Both the position numbers and the translations under genes were made by a program. Shown one piece after another: positions 25,076 through 33,937 of a DNA stretch of 64,000 nt. The notes under the pieces were generated by a model that was given only the letters and a program-made list of their open reading frames with translations, did no database searches and was not told where the DNA came from. This DNA is from a virus. Every line of letters begins with the position of its first letter. The first letter of the stretch is position 1. Location: positions 1 through 64,000 of IMG/VR virus record IMGVR_UViG_3300026488_000025. One strand, written 5' to 3'.

Positions 25076-26560
25076 TTATTTATACTCTTCTTTTCTTATA
25101 GCATAACTGTCAATTCTTACAACTAACCAAGTTAAGGCGAGATAAGTTATTTCAAGAACAAAGGTCATTAAAAGATTTATCATCTTTAATAAAGCTAACA
25201 GTTCTATACCAAGCAACTCAGCAGTAAAATTAAGTGCTTTGTTAGTTTCTCCTACTTGTTTCTCATTCAATTCAATCTTTGCTTGTTCTTTTGTGTCTTC
25301 TAAACTAGTAATCTTATCTTGAAGTACTTCTACTTTTTTATTGATAAGTTCAACCTTACCTGCTTTAGAGCTAATGATAATAGTTTTCTTTTCTTGAACC
25401 TTAGAAATTTCATCATTCATTCTATTAATTTGAATCTGTAAGTTTCTTTTCATAGTCTTATAGTTCTTAGGTAAATCACTTATCCTAACTTTAGTATTAG
25501 TTATTTTATCTCTTATACTAGAAATACTTGAATCTAATGCACTAAGCTGTAATTGGATATTCTTCTCTACCTCAGGTATAGTGTTTTTTACTGTTAAGAT
25601 TCTACTATTTGCTGTTAGAATCTGTTTATCGATAAATTTAATTCTACTATCACCCATCGAAATGGTCTTAGCATCACCAACAGTCGATACGGCTAGACTC
25701 GAATAGATTCCTACACTAGATACGAATACCATCCCCACTAATGATGCTACTAGCACCATTCTGAGCATATAGTGATTGAAGTAAAATGCTATTTTGTCTT
25801 GCCATATTTTACCTATTTTTTCTTTATCAACACCTACTGAAAGAATTTTTATGATAGCCATCTTAGCTACATATAAAGAAACAATAATAAATGTTACCTG
25901 CGAAGGGTCTAAACGATGGTATGTTTCTTTCCAACCATCGATGTCAAACGATATAGCACTAGCAGCAATCATCAACATACTAACCATAACAATAAATCTT
26001 AGTGACATAACAAAATCTAATGTACCAGATACAACCCTAGAAGTGGTTTCAATAACAGTTTTTATGGTGCTCTCAAATTTCGATACTTCTGGTTCTAAGG
26101 TATCCGCATCTTTGAAAGGCACAAAATCATCTTCGCATATAGAAAGTAGGTCATCTATTTCATCTTTTGATAATACCCTAGGTTCAGGTTTCTCTGGTTT
26201 TTTGGGCTCCATTAGGTCTATATCTAGGTCTACTGTACTAGCAATGACGGTATCTAAATCAATTATTTCATAAACCGTGTCTTCAATATTTGGGTAATCG
26301 TACGGTTTTACTTCGTTCAAAGGTATGTCATCAGCATCATCAGCTTCGTCGCTATGAAGGTCTTCTATGACTAGTGGTTCGTTGTTCACTGGAATACTTT
26401 CTCTATCAGGCTGAATGGTATTTGTACGCTCGAAATACTGAGGGAATGCCGCTTGAAGAGAAACATTATCATTATCATCTCCGTGGAATAGTTTGTAATG
26501 TTTTCCGGCAAAAGTAATACCGACTGAATTAAATGGTTGTTCTGATAAATCTACTTTCAT
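25076..26560 (-). CDS. membrane protein with FliM-like CheY-docking motif and long coiled coil
   Basis: 494 aa. Residues 1-170 are cytoplasmic and acidic. Residues 129-140, VLSKDEIDDLLS, match the FliM N-terminal consensus LSQxEIDALLS that binds phosphorylated CheY. Membrane segments are near 187-204, 222-241, 265-288 and 452-482; between the last two a long helix-rich domain (about 300-445) probably forms a coiled coil. This is not a flagellar protein as a whole. Together with the phage CheY-like protein it suggests binding of CheY at the membrane. Stop lies at the late promoter of the next gene. Confidence 0.65.
   Translation of the reverse strand: MKVDLSEQPFNSVGITFAGKHYKLFHGDDNDNVSLQAAFPQYFERTNTIQPDRESIPVNNEPLVIEDLHSDEADDADDIPLNEVKPYDYPNIEDTVYEIIDLDTVIASTVDLDIDLMEPKKPEKPEPRVLSKDEIDDLLSICEDDFVPFKDADTLEPEVSKFESTIKTVIETTSRVVSGTLDFVMSLRFIVMVSMLMIAASAISFDIDGWKETYHRLDPSQVTFIIVSLYVAKMAIIKILSVGVDKEKIGKIWQDKIAFYFNHYMLRMVLVASLVGMVFVSSVGIYSSLAVSTVGDAKTISMGDSRIKFIDKQILTANSRILTVKNTIPEVEKNIQLQLSALDSSISSIRDKITNTKVRISDLPKNYKTMKRNLQIQINRMNDEISKVQEKKTIIISSKAGKVELINKKVEVLQDKITSLEDTKEQAKIELNEKQVGETNKALNFTAELLGIELLALLKMINLLMTFVLEITYLALTWLVVRIDSYAIRKEEYK
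25077..25084 (-). promoter_or_regulatory. late promoter
   Basis: TATAAATAAAC on the minus strand, 20 bases before the ATG at 25057. Confidence 0.75.
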
Positions 26561-26571
26561 ATTATACCTCT

Positions 26572-26889
26572 CTAGTTTAGTTCTATTCTTATTTCGTTTT
26601 CATCGTGCTCGATAGTATATTTGTCGTAGACTCCATCAACCAACATAAAGGCACTCTCTGCATCTTTAGCTTTAAAAAATACTAAGGTTTTACCTTTCTT
26701 AGTCGGTTTCTCTAATTTGATTTTGTAACCAAATTCTCTGATAATCTGAATAGGATTAGCTTCAGCTTCAATTAAGGTTTCCATCTTAGATTTCGGTGCT
26801 TCTTCACTCTGAACCTCTTGTGGTGCTTCTGTTATTGCTATTGCTTCGTTTGTGATTTTTGATTCTAATAAATTTCTAAATGGTTTCAT
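26572..26889 (-). CDS. hypothetical, possibly capsid-targeted protein
   Basis: 105 aa. N-terminus MKPFRNLLESKITNEA vaguely resembles the targeting peptides seen at 4457 and 24686, with LLE or TNE as possible cut sites. An acidic linker leads into a small alpha/beta domain (KLEKPTKKGKTLVFFKAKD). Overlaps the EAL-HDOD gene by 4 bases. Confidence 0.5.
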   Translation of the reverse strand: MKPFRNLLESKITNEAIAITEAPQEVQSEEAPKSKMETLIEAEANPIQIIREFGYKIKLEKPTKKGKTLVFFKAKDAESAFMLVDGVYDKYTIEHDENEIRIELN

Positions 26890-28079
26890 ATATGTACTCC
26901 GTTACTGTTTAATATTTTCCTCATATCTGCTGATGATATTTTCTCGAAATTCTTGATATAAGCTTCTTTGATTTTAATTTTCTCTTCTGCTTCAGTCTGT
27001 TTTAATGCTTCACCTAAAGGTCCTGATTTTCTAATAACTGCAGACCTGATTTCAGAATCTACGGCTATTGTATCGAAAATTTCATTAATTTCTATATCGA
27101 ATAGACTGTCTAGCATACTAAACATACCTACCATATATCCCTTCTCAGGTGATTCTGGATAGTGTCTTGCCATTTCTTCAGCTCTATCTATTGTGGCTTC
27201 AAGAACATTATTCGATAGAGCTTCACCTTCTACTTCTGCGAACAAGAAAATCAGTAACCACTGCGATAACGGATTTCTACCTATCATTGTTATTGCTTGT
27301 GAGATTGTAGAAATCTTTTTCGTGAATTCTTGTTGGTTATTCACAAATTTCAATATATTATATACTAGCTCTGGTCGTGTTTTAATATACTCTTCGATTT
27401 GTGTAGTACTAGCATCTTGTTTCAGTAAGACCATTAGCTGTAGAATAATAACCCGCGTGGCATCTTTGATGCTCTTACAAGTCTTAATCTCAGGTTTACC
27501 AATATAGTATCCCTGGAAATATTCAAAACCAAAATCTATATATTTTTTGTAGTCTTCTACTGTCTCAATCTTCTCTGCTAATAGCGTAATACCCATCTTT
27601 TTAAATTTAGGTATCAGTTTTACGAGATTTTCTTCGTTTACTGTCTGAATATCTATTTTCAATATGTTCACATACTTCCATAATGGATTAAATTGCTTAA
27701 GCATTTCTGAAGAAGCATCAAAATCATCAACGGCTATAATAAAACCTGCTTGTTTTAGTAAACGGACTTTCGAAACTACTTCGGGTGTAACATCTATTGT
27801 TTCAAGTAGTTCTATAACATATTTGTCATAATCGAGCATATCAAGTATATCGTGCTGTAGCATTTCTTCATCCACATTTAAGAAACCTAATCGGTCTTCT
27901 AATACATTATCTATGTTTAAATGAGTCAAAAGATTAAATAAGACTTTTGATGTTGCTGCTATATTAGACGGAAAATCATCGATGCCCCGAGGATTATCTC
28001 GATATAATAATTCATAACCTATTAATTTTCCGTGTAGGTTCTTAATAGGTTGTCGTGCTATAAAGACATCTGTAGCCAT
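26886..28079 (-). CDS. EAL-HDOD signalling protein
   Basis: 397 aa from the ATG at 28079 (CGAGGT ribosome site). N-terminal EAL domain of the YuxH type (ARQPIKNLHGKLIGYELLYR, residues 8-27): EAL reads ELL, but Asp 118-119 (VDDFD), Lys 141 (LKID), Glu 169 (AEK) and Gln 189 (FQG) remain. The HDOD domain spans about 200-360 (RPELVYNILKFVN, then IGRNPLSQWLLIF). EAL-HDOD proteins act in c-di-GMP and stress signalling, often as binders rather than enzymes. Very unusual in a phage. A late-promoter variant GATAAATAC lies just upstream. Confidence 0.88.
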   Translation of the reverse strand: MATDVFIARQPIKNLHGKLIGYELLYRDNPRGIDDFPSNIAATSKVLFNLLTHLNIDNVLEDRLGFLNVDEEMLQHDILDMLDYDKYVIELLETIDVTPEVVSKVRLLKQAGFIIAVDDFDASSEMLKQFNPLWKYVNILKIDIQTVNEENLVKLIPKFKKMGITLLAEKIETVEDYKKYIDFGFEYFQGYYIGKPEIKTCKSIKDATRVIILQLMVLLKQDASTTQIEEYIKTRPELVYNILKFVNNQQEFTKKISTISQAITMIGRNPLSQWLLIFLFAEVEGEALSNNVLEATIDRAEEMARHYPESPEKGYMVGMFSMLDSLFDIEINEIFDTIAVDSEIRSAVIRKSGPLGEALKQTEAEEKIKIKEAYIKNFEKISSADMRKILNSNGVHI

Positions 28080-28104
28080 AGTGACCTCGTTTTGTGAGTA
28101 TTTA

Positions 28105-28869
28105 TCAAAAAGACAAACCGTTCGGTACAAGGTTTAAAATATCTACATCATCTACCTCTCCCGAACAATGACCAAATTCCTTGAATGAGCAATAACCACA
28201 TAAAGGTGAGACTTTTTTAGGATATCTCTCCCCATTCTCACAAGATTTTGTATCGGCATATAAATCTTTAATAAGCTGTGTTAAATCTTTTCTGTGGAAT
28301 GTTTCGTGTCTTTGAGTACCGTGTTCTACATAGATAAAAGCAGTCTGAACCTCGTTGATGTGTGGATATTCAGTAAATGCCCACACAGCGTATGTTTTCA
28401 TTTGGTCGTTGGTGAAAAAACGAGTATCAGTACTCTTATCTTTACCTGATTTATAGTCATCGATAAAAATCTTATCTCCTTCCCACCAGTGAACATCGAT
28501 AGCACCACGAATCCAAGAAGTTTTATCCCAATAGTCGCACGATACTAGTTTAGCATCTATGATTTTGAAAGCAAACTTTTGTTCGTTGATATAATTTTGT
28601 TTAATAATGTTAGCCCATATTGGACCTTCTTTGAATTTATTTACAGATACAAGAGCAAGTGCTTTCTCTTCTGGTGTAAATATTTTATTCGTTTTGAAAT
28701 CGGGACGGTCATCGTTGTACTCTAAACATTCGTGAATATATGAACCTTTATATAGAGCTAGATTCGGTTCGAATGGAACCTTAACCTTGTCAATGTATTG
28801 TAGTTTAAATTTCATCGGACAAGTTCTAAAACTATCTAATCTTGAATGTGAGTATGGTGAGAATTTCAT
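28105..28869 (-). CDS. Cas4/RecB-type PD-(D/E)XK exonuclease
   Basis: 254 aa. YSHSRLDSFRTCPMKFKLQY (6-25) supplies the first Cys; KGSYIHECLEYN has the motif-I His; IRGAIDVHW and IFIDDYKSGK are the Asp and D-x-K catalytic motifs; three more Cys (CGYCSFKEFGHC) complete a likely 4Fe-4S site. Single-strand DNA exonuclease role in replication or recombination is inferred. Cas4-like enzymes occur widely in phages without CRISPR arrays, and none is seen here. Confidence 0.85.
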   Translation of the reverse strand: MKFSPYSHSRLDSFRTCPMKFKLQYIDKVKVPFEPNLALYKGSYIHECLEYNDDRPDFKTNKIFTPEEKALALVSVNKFKEGPIWANIIKQNYINEQKFAFKIIDAKLVSCDYWDKTSWIRGAIDVHWWEGDKIFIDDYKSGKDKSTDTRFFTNDQMKTYAVWAFTEYPHINEVQTAFIYVEHGTQRHETFHRKDLTQLIKDLYADTKSCENGERYPKKVSPLCGYCSFKEFGHCSGEVDDVDILNLVPNGLSF

Positions 28870-29028
28870 CTATATTTCCTTCAGTTCTTTTGTTGTTCTA
28901 TCAAATGAGAAATGTTTATTCTCTGTGTGGATGTGGACTTCTTTTTTTTCGATTTTATAATTTACGGGTCTTAATTCTGTTTCAAATCTGAAATATGATA
29001 GAATTATTTGTAGTTCATTCTCTGACAT
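28870..29028 (-). CDS. hypothetical small protein
   Basis: 52 aa (MSENELQIILSYFRFETELR at the start). AAGGAAAG precedes its ATG, and its stop TAG directly adjoins the ATG of the Cas4-like gene, so the two form an operon. Confidence 0.6.
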   Translation of the reverse strand: MSENELQIILSYFRFETELRPVNYKIEKKEVHIHTENKHFSFDRTTKELKEI

Positions 29029-29044
29029 AATCTTTCCTTTGTCT

Positions 29045-29082
29045 CTTTATATGTAATATTATAACATAAAGAACCTTAGAGG
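29045..29082 (-). promoter_or_regulatory. early/middle-type promoter for Cas4-like operon
   Basis: -10 at 29058-29063 (minus) with GAACCTCTAAGGTTC inverted repeat just upstream. Confidence 0.75.
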
Positions 29083-29086
29083 TTCC

Positions 29087-29758
29087 TTAATCTATTAGAT
29101 ATATTTTATAAGCAACGATATTTCTGTCATACCAATAGAAGCTATTCTTCCAATAAGCATATTTAAGAATAATTGAGTTTCTTTTGTCGATTTTTACCTC
29201 AAACGATGTTTTATAAAGTTCTTCGCTTTCTTGTTTCTCTTTCTCTATCCAATCTACTGAATATTTCCAAATAACATTCTTATTTTCATTAATATAACCT
29301 CCAAGAACACCATTCTTCATAATTGTTTGCTCGAGAACTCTATCATAACCATAACTAAATCTATACTGAATAGCACCTTTTAATATTGTTGGTCTTAATA
29401 CAATACCACCATTTAGTGATTCTTCATCGTATGATAATTGGTCTACATATAGTTTTTTAACTTTGCCAAATAATATTACATCTGTATATAAAACATTATA
29501 AGGGTCCATTAAGACTGTATAATCTGCTAAATAATCGATGTACTCTGTATTATTTGTTTTAGCAACATTGTATTCACCTTTAACTTTATGTGTTGTAATT
29601 CCTGCTTTGATAGCAGTTTCGAGTTTTAAATTTGTTGATTCTACTTCTGTGTGAGGTGTTGAAGATGTTGAATACCCACCCTCTCCGAATGTTTTTAAAT
29701 GTGTTACATCAAATCCTGATAAACTTAATGCTAGTAGCAATATTAGTAATGTTTTCAT
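29087..29758 (-). CDS. exported protein, possibly beta-rich outer-membrane protein
   Basis: 223 aa from the ATG at 29758 with TAGGAG before it; the longer in-frame start lacks a ribosome site. Signal peptide about residues 1-16 (MKTLLILLLALSLSG). The rest alternates polar and hydrophobic residues with many Tyr and Trp near strand ends, as in small beta-barrels. A late promoter lies upstream. Altering the cell surface, for example to block superinfection, is a guess. Confidence 0.55.
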   Translation of the reverse strand: MKTLLILLLALSLSGFDVTHLKTFGEGGYSTSSTPHTEVESTNLKLETAIKAGITTHKVKGEYNVAKTNNTEYIDYLADYTVLMDPYNVLYTDVILFGKVKKLYVDQLSYDEESLNGGIVLRPTILKGAIQYRFSYGYDRVLEQTIMKNGVLGGYINENKNVIWKYSVDWIEKEKQESEELYKTSFEVKIDKRNSIILKYAYWKNSFYWYDRNIVAYKIYLID

Positions 29759-29783
29759 TGTTTCTTCTCCTATATATTTAAGG

Positions 29784-29791
29784 TATTTATA
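29784..29791 (-). promoter_or_regulatory. late promoter before exported protein
   Basis: TATAAATACC on the minus strand, inside the end of the gene at 29787. Confidence 0.65.
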
Positions 29792-30020
29792 AGAATAGGT
29801 GTGGTTTGTCTTCTTTGATTTTGACAATTTCTTCATTTGAAATCAAAACAATATTAGCAAGACGCAAATCTTTCTCTGTTTTATGTGTCCTATATGAAAT
29901 TGTAAAGTGAAAATTTTCTTCTAACATAGATACAGCACAAGCATCTTCTTTAGAATGTTTAAGATATCCAATATAACCTTCTAAATAAACCCACCCTTCT
30001 GGAGCGTTTCGCAACATCAT
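29787..30020 (-). CDS. small protein ending KPHLFL
   Basis: 77 aa. Short alpha/beta protein with C-terminal helix NEEIVKIKEDKPHLFL. Last of four consecutive genes with this type of ending. Overlaps the upstream gene by 4 bases. Confidence 0.6.
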   Translation of the reverse strand: MMLRNAPEGWVYLEGYIGYLKHSKEDACAVSMLEENFHFTISYRTHKTEKDLRLANIVLISNEEIVKIKEDKPHLFL

Positions 30021-30220
30021 AAGAAAGCATCCGGGTATGATTGCATTATCTCTTCGACTGTCTTCTTATCTACTACTTCGCCTCGACCATAATCAGAAGA
30101 GAATCCTGAAATTTTGAAATTTAATATCTGATATGAGTTCTCATTCCGTTTCTTTATGAGAATATCGGGAATTGTTATATTGTGAAATTCTTCTGATATG
30201 TCTAATAATTTTGCTGTCAT
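30017..30220 (-). CDS. small protein ending YPDAFL
   Basis: 67 aa. The C-terminal helix TVEEIMQSYPDAFL is a variant of the P-H-L-F-L ending. Otherwise unrelated in sequence to its neighbours. Confidence 0.6.
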   Translation of the reverse strand: MTAKLLDISEEFHNITIPDILIKKRNENSYQILNFKISGFSSDYGRGEVVDKKTVEEIMQSYPDAFL

Positions 30221-30229
30221 AATATTTCC

Positions 30230-30562
30230 TTATAATAATAGGTGAGGTTTGTCTTCATAGATTTCATTCAGTCTTACTTTCATCGATTCTAATCTCTCTA
30301 ATGCGTCCACAACGGCTTCGATTTTATTTACTTGTTGTGCCATCTTATCTGTGATTTTCTCCCAACATTCTTCTTCTGATTTATATATTGCTTGAGTAGT
30401 GTATTTTTTGTCATCAGTAACATATACAAATTTCTTGGTTATTCTTATTACCTTTTCTGGAGTTAATTCACTCCAATCTCTCTCATAATCAACCATCCAC
30501 AACGGATTTGTTTCAAAATATTCTTTTATTTCGTTTCGTTTCATCTGTGCTAATGGAGTCAT
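30230..30562 (-). CDS. small protein ending KPHLLL
   Basis: 110 aa. The central part (VIRITKKFVYVTDDKKYTTQ) is a small beta domain; the C-terminal helix ends EIYEDKPHLLL. Confidence 0.6.
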   Translation of the reverse strand: MTPLAQMKRNEIKEYFETNPLWMVDYERDWSELTPEKVIRITKKFVYVTDDKKYTTQAIYKSEEECWEKITDKMAQQVNKIEAVVDALERLESMKVRLNEIYEDKPHLLL

Positions 30563-30571
30563 AATATTTCC

Positions 30572-30829
30572 TTATAAGAATAAATGAGGTTGATTCATCT
30601 GAATAGTTTCAACCTCATCAGTACTAAGAATTTCTATACCCATCTGTGAAATTGAATGAGGTGAATTACCGCTGTCGTGCCATCTAATCTTGCTTGTTCC
30701 TGTCCCGCCGATTATTTCATAATGCAAGTAATTAAGTCTATTTCGTACTACCCTCATAAGTAATCTATTAAACATAAAAAATGTACCTACTGGTATGACT
30801 CTAATTTCTATATTATATTTCGGTTTCAT
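30572..30829 (-). CDS. small protein ending QPHLFL
   Basis: 85 aa. Beta-rich start, then the C-terminal helix STDEVETIQMNQPHLFL. Start overlaps the upstream stop by 4 bases. Confidence 0.6.
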   Translation of the reverse strand: MKPKYNIEIRVIPVGTFFMFNRLLMRVVRNRLNYLHYEIIGGTGTSKIRWHDSGNSPHSISQMGIEILSTDEVETIQMNQPHLFL

Positions 30830-31146
30830 ATTTTGTCTACCATTACAAATGCTACATTTTCATCAGAGAAATTTGTTAGTGCTTTCGTAAGAACTACATA
30901 ACGGCTTCTTGTTACTGTCTGTTTTCCTGACATATCTATTAAATGTTTCGTACCTGCTTTACGAGATTCATCATTCGTTATTGTTTTCTCATATTGCTCT
31001 TTCTTAACGATAATACCATATTTGTATTTCTCATCGATTTTGTTCCAATCTTTACCAGTTTCTTCGAGGCATAAAGCAACTTGCTCAGGACCCGTTAGTT
31101 TTTGTAGTTTTTTGTGTGCTTTCTTCATTGCGGTTTCAAATGTCAT
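30826..31146 (-). CDS. hypothetical protein
   Basis: 106 aa, basic, first gene of the five-gene early operon running to 29787. No recognised domain and no P-H-L-F-L ending. Confidence 0.6.
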   Translation of the reverse strand: MTFETAMKKAHKKLQKLTGPEQVALCLEETGKDWNKIDEKYKYGIIVKKEQYEKTITNDESRKAGTKHLIDMSGKQTVTRSRYVVLTKALTNFSDENVAFVMVDKI

Positions 31147-31164
31147 TTCTTATCCTTCTTTTTG

Positions 31165-31198
31165 TTTATATGTAGTATTATAACATAAACTACCTTAA
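31165..31198 (-). promoter_or_regulatory. early/middle-type promoter
   Basis: AAGGTAGTTTATG then TTATAATAC, -10 at 31177-31182 (minus). Confidence 0.75.
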
Positions 31199-32053
31199 TC
31201 AACTCTTAACTGCGTACCAACCATCCAATTCTCTATTAGATTGTTTTCTTGCCTTCTTGCTATCAATCTTTTTGTTTGTTTGATATGACTTTTTGAGTAG
31301 ATACATTTCTAAATTATATTCTTCACATTTCTGCACGAAATCTCCGTGGCTTTCAAATATAAGAACATCATCCTTATTATATACAAATATTTTCAGTGCC
31401 ATACCATTTTTGTTGCCTGGTAACGAACCTAAAGACTTGTATAAATCTTTATTATTATGATAATCTTCTGAAGGCACTCTAGTTTTCACTCCAGTGGATA
31501 TAATTTCAACTGCTACTGTCCCTTTAGCTACACCCACGAAATTGCCACTATCAAAATCTTCTTTAGATATGCTTGTAGTTTCTCCGTTTATTGATACAGC
31601 TACCATACCTTTAGTATTATGTTCATACTCGCCTGTTGCAAATTCTTCTGAAGACACTCTTATATGACCTTCTTTTGTTTTGACAACTACGCTATTTCTA
31701 TTGGTATTTGCCGCTTTTATTATATCTTCTTTGGAGAACTTATATTGTAGATTATTTTCATTAACATAACCCCAGCCACCTATACCACCAACCTTTAAAT
31801 TATAGGTATCTTTTCGTTTAATAAATTCTTCTGTTACTATCTCATTTTCTTTAGCATAAGATTCTTCTTTGGTGTTGTATGCAAATATTTCTACTATTTC
31901 AAATTGAGATTTACTGTATTTTCTAATTGAATCTCCTAAATGAGAATCAGAGTTAGCGTGGCCTTTGAATCTATTCTTTAGCGTATCTTCTGTTACACCT
32001 ATGTATATTTTACAGTTTAATTTATTCGTAATTTGGTACACTTTATGTTTCAT
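31199..32053 (-). CDS. GIY-YIG homing endonuclease with repeat DNA-binding modules
   Basis: 284 aa. Catalytic core: VYQITNKLNCKIYIGVTED (5-23), then FKGHA and a conserved Glu (KENEIVTEEF, about 69-78). Residues about 120-205 hold three copies of a 30-40 residue module (pattern V-x-V, G, then RVS-x-EEF). The same module occurs in the HNH enzyme at 44710. Ribosome site TAGGAG. Inserted between the Thg1-like gene and the small-gene operon. Confidence 0.82.
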   Translation of the reverse strand: MKHKVYQITNKLNCKIYIGVTEDTLKNRFKGHANSDSHLGDSIRKYSKSQFEIVEIFAYNTKEESYAKENEIVTEEFIKRKDTYNLKVGGIGGWGYVNENNLQYKFSKEDIIKAANTNRNSVVVKTKEGHIRVSSEEFATGEYEHNTKGMVAVSINGETTSISKEDFDSGNFVGVAKGTVAVEIISTGVKTRVPSEDYHNNKDLYKSLGSLPGNKNGMALKIFVYNKDDVLIFESHGDFVQKCEEYNLEMYLLKKSYQTNKKIDSKKARKQSNRELDGWYAVKS

Positions 32054-32091
32054 CCCATTCTCCTAAAAGTCTATATACTACTATTTATAGA

Positions 32092-32099
32092 GTACGAGA
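32092..32099 (-). promoter_or_regulatory. late promoter before GIY-YIG gene
   Basis: TATAAATAGTAG on the minus strand; the transcript would begin near TATATAGACTTTT (32070-32082), a motif shared with other late leaders. Confidence 0.7.
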
Positions 32100-32104
32100 T
32101 ACTG

Positions 32105-32755
32105 TTAAGAATTGGATTGTTCCATATAGTATTTTGCTAAAGTTGCTTGTGACCATAAAGATTTACTGTTTTTGATGCAATCCCTAATTCGCCACATTAC
32201 TGAATTGAATGCTTCTTCATCTGAATCAACACCATACATTCTCGTATCGAAATAAGCATTACCTACTTTATTATTTTGGATATTTAAAATATAATCAATA
32301 TCTTCCTGTTCTGTATAAGAAGTAATATTCATTTCATAATATTCATTTGCAATATCACCTAAATGTTTATTGAATCTCATTGTAGTGTAACCTGCAATCA
32401 ATGAACACATTTTTTGAACCCTACCACCATACGAGTGCTCCCATAGAGCTTTGTTAGTGCCTTTGTGATTCTCTTTAGTCATTAATGATGGAATAATAAG
32501 CGTAATCTCATCTGATTGCTGATATACACAAACTGCTTGGTATTCTTTAGCGAGGTCAAGCGATGTCAATTCAAAAGCCTTAGATAAAATATCATCAAAT
32601 GGTTTTTTGAAACCCTTAGTAAACTTAGAAAATTTATGACCATCTATACGAACGATGATATGCTTTTCTGATTCAATTCTTGTTTCATAATCAGCTTCTA
32701 AACCTTTCAGTCTTCCACCTAATGATTCTGTGTTGTTTTTGATACTTTTCTTCAT
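32105..32755 (-). CDS. Thg1-like 3'-5' nucleotide polymerase
   Basis: 216 aa. tRNA-His guanylyltransferase family: RIDGHKFSKFTKGFKKPFD (36-54) with the first metal Asp 38, and VYQQSDEITLII (77-88) with Asp 82 and Glu 83. A Thg1-type tail follows (YFDTRMYGVDSDEEAFNSV). Family members add nucleotides to RNA 5' ends in the reverse direction; bacterial and phage versions are thought to repair truncated tRNAs. That role here is inferred. Confidence 0.88.
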   Translation of the reverse strand: MKKSIKNNTESLGGRLKGLEADYETRIESEKHIIVRIDGHKFSKFTKGFKKPFDDILSKAFELTSLDLAKEYQAVCVYQQSDEITLIIPSLMTKENHKGTNKALWEHSYGGRVQKMCSLIAGYTTMRFNKHLGDIANEYYEMNITSYTEQEDIDYILNIQNNKVGNAYFDTRMYGVDSDEEAFNSVMWRIRDCIKNSKSLWSQATLAKYYMEQSNS

Positions 32756-32769
32756 CTTTCTTTCCTTCT

Positions 32770-32812
32770 CTCTTTATATGTAATATTATAACATAATGAA
32801 CCTTAAGGTGTA
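32770..32812 (-). promoter_or_regulatory. early/middle-type promoter before Thg1-like gene
   Basis: -10 at 32785-32790 (minus), with the perfect palindrome ACCTTAAGGT upstream. Confidence 0.75.
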
Positions 32813-32820
32813 CTGAACCG

Positions 32821-33204
32821 CTAGAATGGTACTTCTGATTCTACATAAGCACCCGTATCAGCATAAAATATACCAGTACTCGAACCTATATGACCTTTAC
32901 CTAAAAACTCCCAACACTCATCTATCGTATCAAAATATTTAACACCTAAATCGCTTGAATCTGCTTTATACTTTTTGTCTTTGTTCATTTCACCAAGCGT
33001 ATGTTTGTATTCGTGAACCTTATAAAACTTATCTAATGATTCGTATTTAGGTGTGTAAACTTTTGGTTCTTCTAATCTTAAACCAACGAAATAATCGTAC
33101 TTATGATATTCTTTGAGTACATCAAATACTTCTCTAGCATCTATCTGTGACCCTTGAAAAACTAAAGTGTTTTCGTTCTCTCTTTCTTCATATACTTTAT
33201 GCAT
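32821..33204 (-). CDS. hypothetical protein
   Basis: 127 aa, Tyr- and Lys-rich; not recognised. Coupled to the upstream gene (shared base 33204). Confidence 0.6.
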   Translation of the reverse strand: MHKVYEERENENTLVFQGSQIDAREVFDVLKEYHKYDYFVGLRLEEPKVYTPKYESLDKFYKVHEYKHTLGEMNKDKKYKADSSDLGVKYFDTIDECWEFLGKGHIGSSTGIFYADTGAYVESEVPF

Positions 33205-33506
33205 TATTCTTCCTCTTTAAAAAATTCTGCGAACATTTTCATAAACTCTTTATTTTCAGTAGGTGACTTATCATAACCAATAACTTCATTTTCCATACGA
33301 TAAAGTTTTCTATCAATCTTTGTAACTTCTCTTTGTAGTTCAAATCTTGTATTGTACGGGTCGTATTTTTTATTGAAACGGCTTAATTCGCCTTGACATT
33401 TAGGAATCTTTCTCATTTGTATTATTCTATCGTTACAGACATCTAAATCTTTTTGAATCTCTCTTTGTGTTTGTACCAAATATTTGTATTCTTGAACTAA
33501 ATTCAT
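33204..33506 (-). CDS. hypothetical coiled-coil protein
   Basis: 100 aa, almost all helical with heptad-like hydrophobics (LVQEYKYLVQTQREIQKDLD). Not recognised. Confidence 0.6.
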   Translation of the reverse strand: MNLVQEYKYLVQTQREIQKDLDVCNDRIIQMRKIPKCQGELSRFNKKYDPYNTRFELQREVTKIDRKLYRMENEVIGYDKSPTENKEFMKMFAEFFKEEE

Positions 33507-33524
33507 CTTGTTTCCTTTATCTCT

Positions 33525-33562
33525 CTTTATATGTAATATTATAACATAAAGAACCTTAAAGG
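33525..33562 (-). promoter_or_regulatory. early/middle-type promoter
   Basis: -10 at 33538-33543 (minus), box GCCTTTAAGGTTC upstream. Confidence 0.75.
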
Positions 33563-33934
33563 CTACTGAAAATCTATTGTAGTGTCTGTTATTTGCTTTT
33601 TCGTGTTTGTTCTGTCATTTAATGCACTTTGAAATAACCCAATAACATTAACATCAACGAAATGGTCATCTGGTATATTGGTAAGGAATTCGCTAAATAG
33701 TTCATATAAATTCGTAGGGATATTTTGTTCGTGATATTCTACTCCAATATCATTGTAATAGTTTTTTATTGAGAGCATTCGTGAATTTCTGTTTAGTGGT
33801 TTTCTACTCTTTTTGTAATTCATTGGTACATCTTTCCCGAGGATTTTCATATTATTTTTCCATTTCTTAGAATTCATTCCTTCGCAATCTGCACAATCGC
33901 ACGATGCAGGATAGCTACAGCTTCGATAAATCAT
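33563..33934 (-). CDS. hypothetical protein with N-terminal Cys cluster
   Basis: 123 aa. SCSYPASCDCADCEG (residues 5-19) has four closely spaced Cys and may bind a metal. The remainder is soluble and unrecognised. Confidence 0.6.
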   Translation of the reverse strand: MIYRSCSYPASCDCADCEGMNSKKWKNNMKILGKDVPMNYKKSRKPLNRNSRMLSIKNYYNDIGVEYHEQNIPTNLYELFSEFLTNIPDDHFVDVNVIGLFQSALNDRTNTKKQITDTTIDFQ

Positions 33935-33937
33935 TTC

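Noticed and set aside
28105-28869. Cas4-like gene as a sign of a CRISPR system
   Set aside because: No repeat-spacer array and no other cas gene is visible. Cas4-like nucleases are common stand-alone phage genes.
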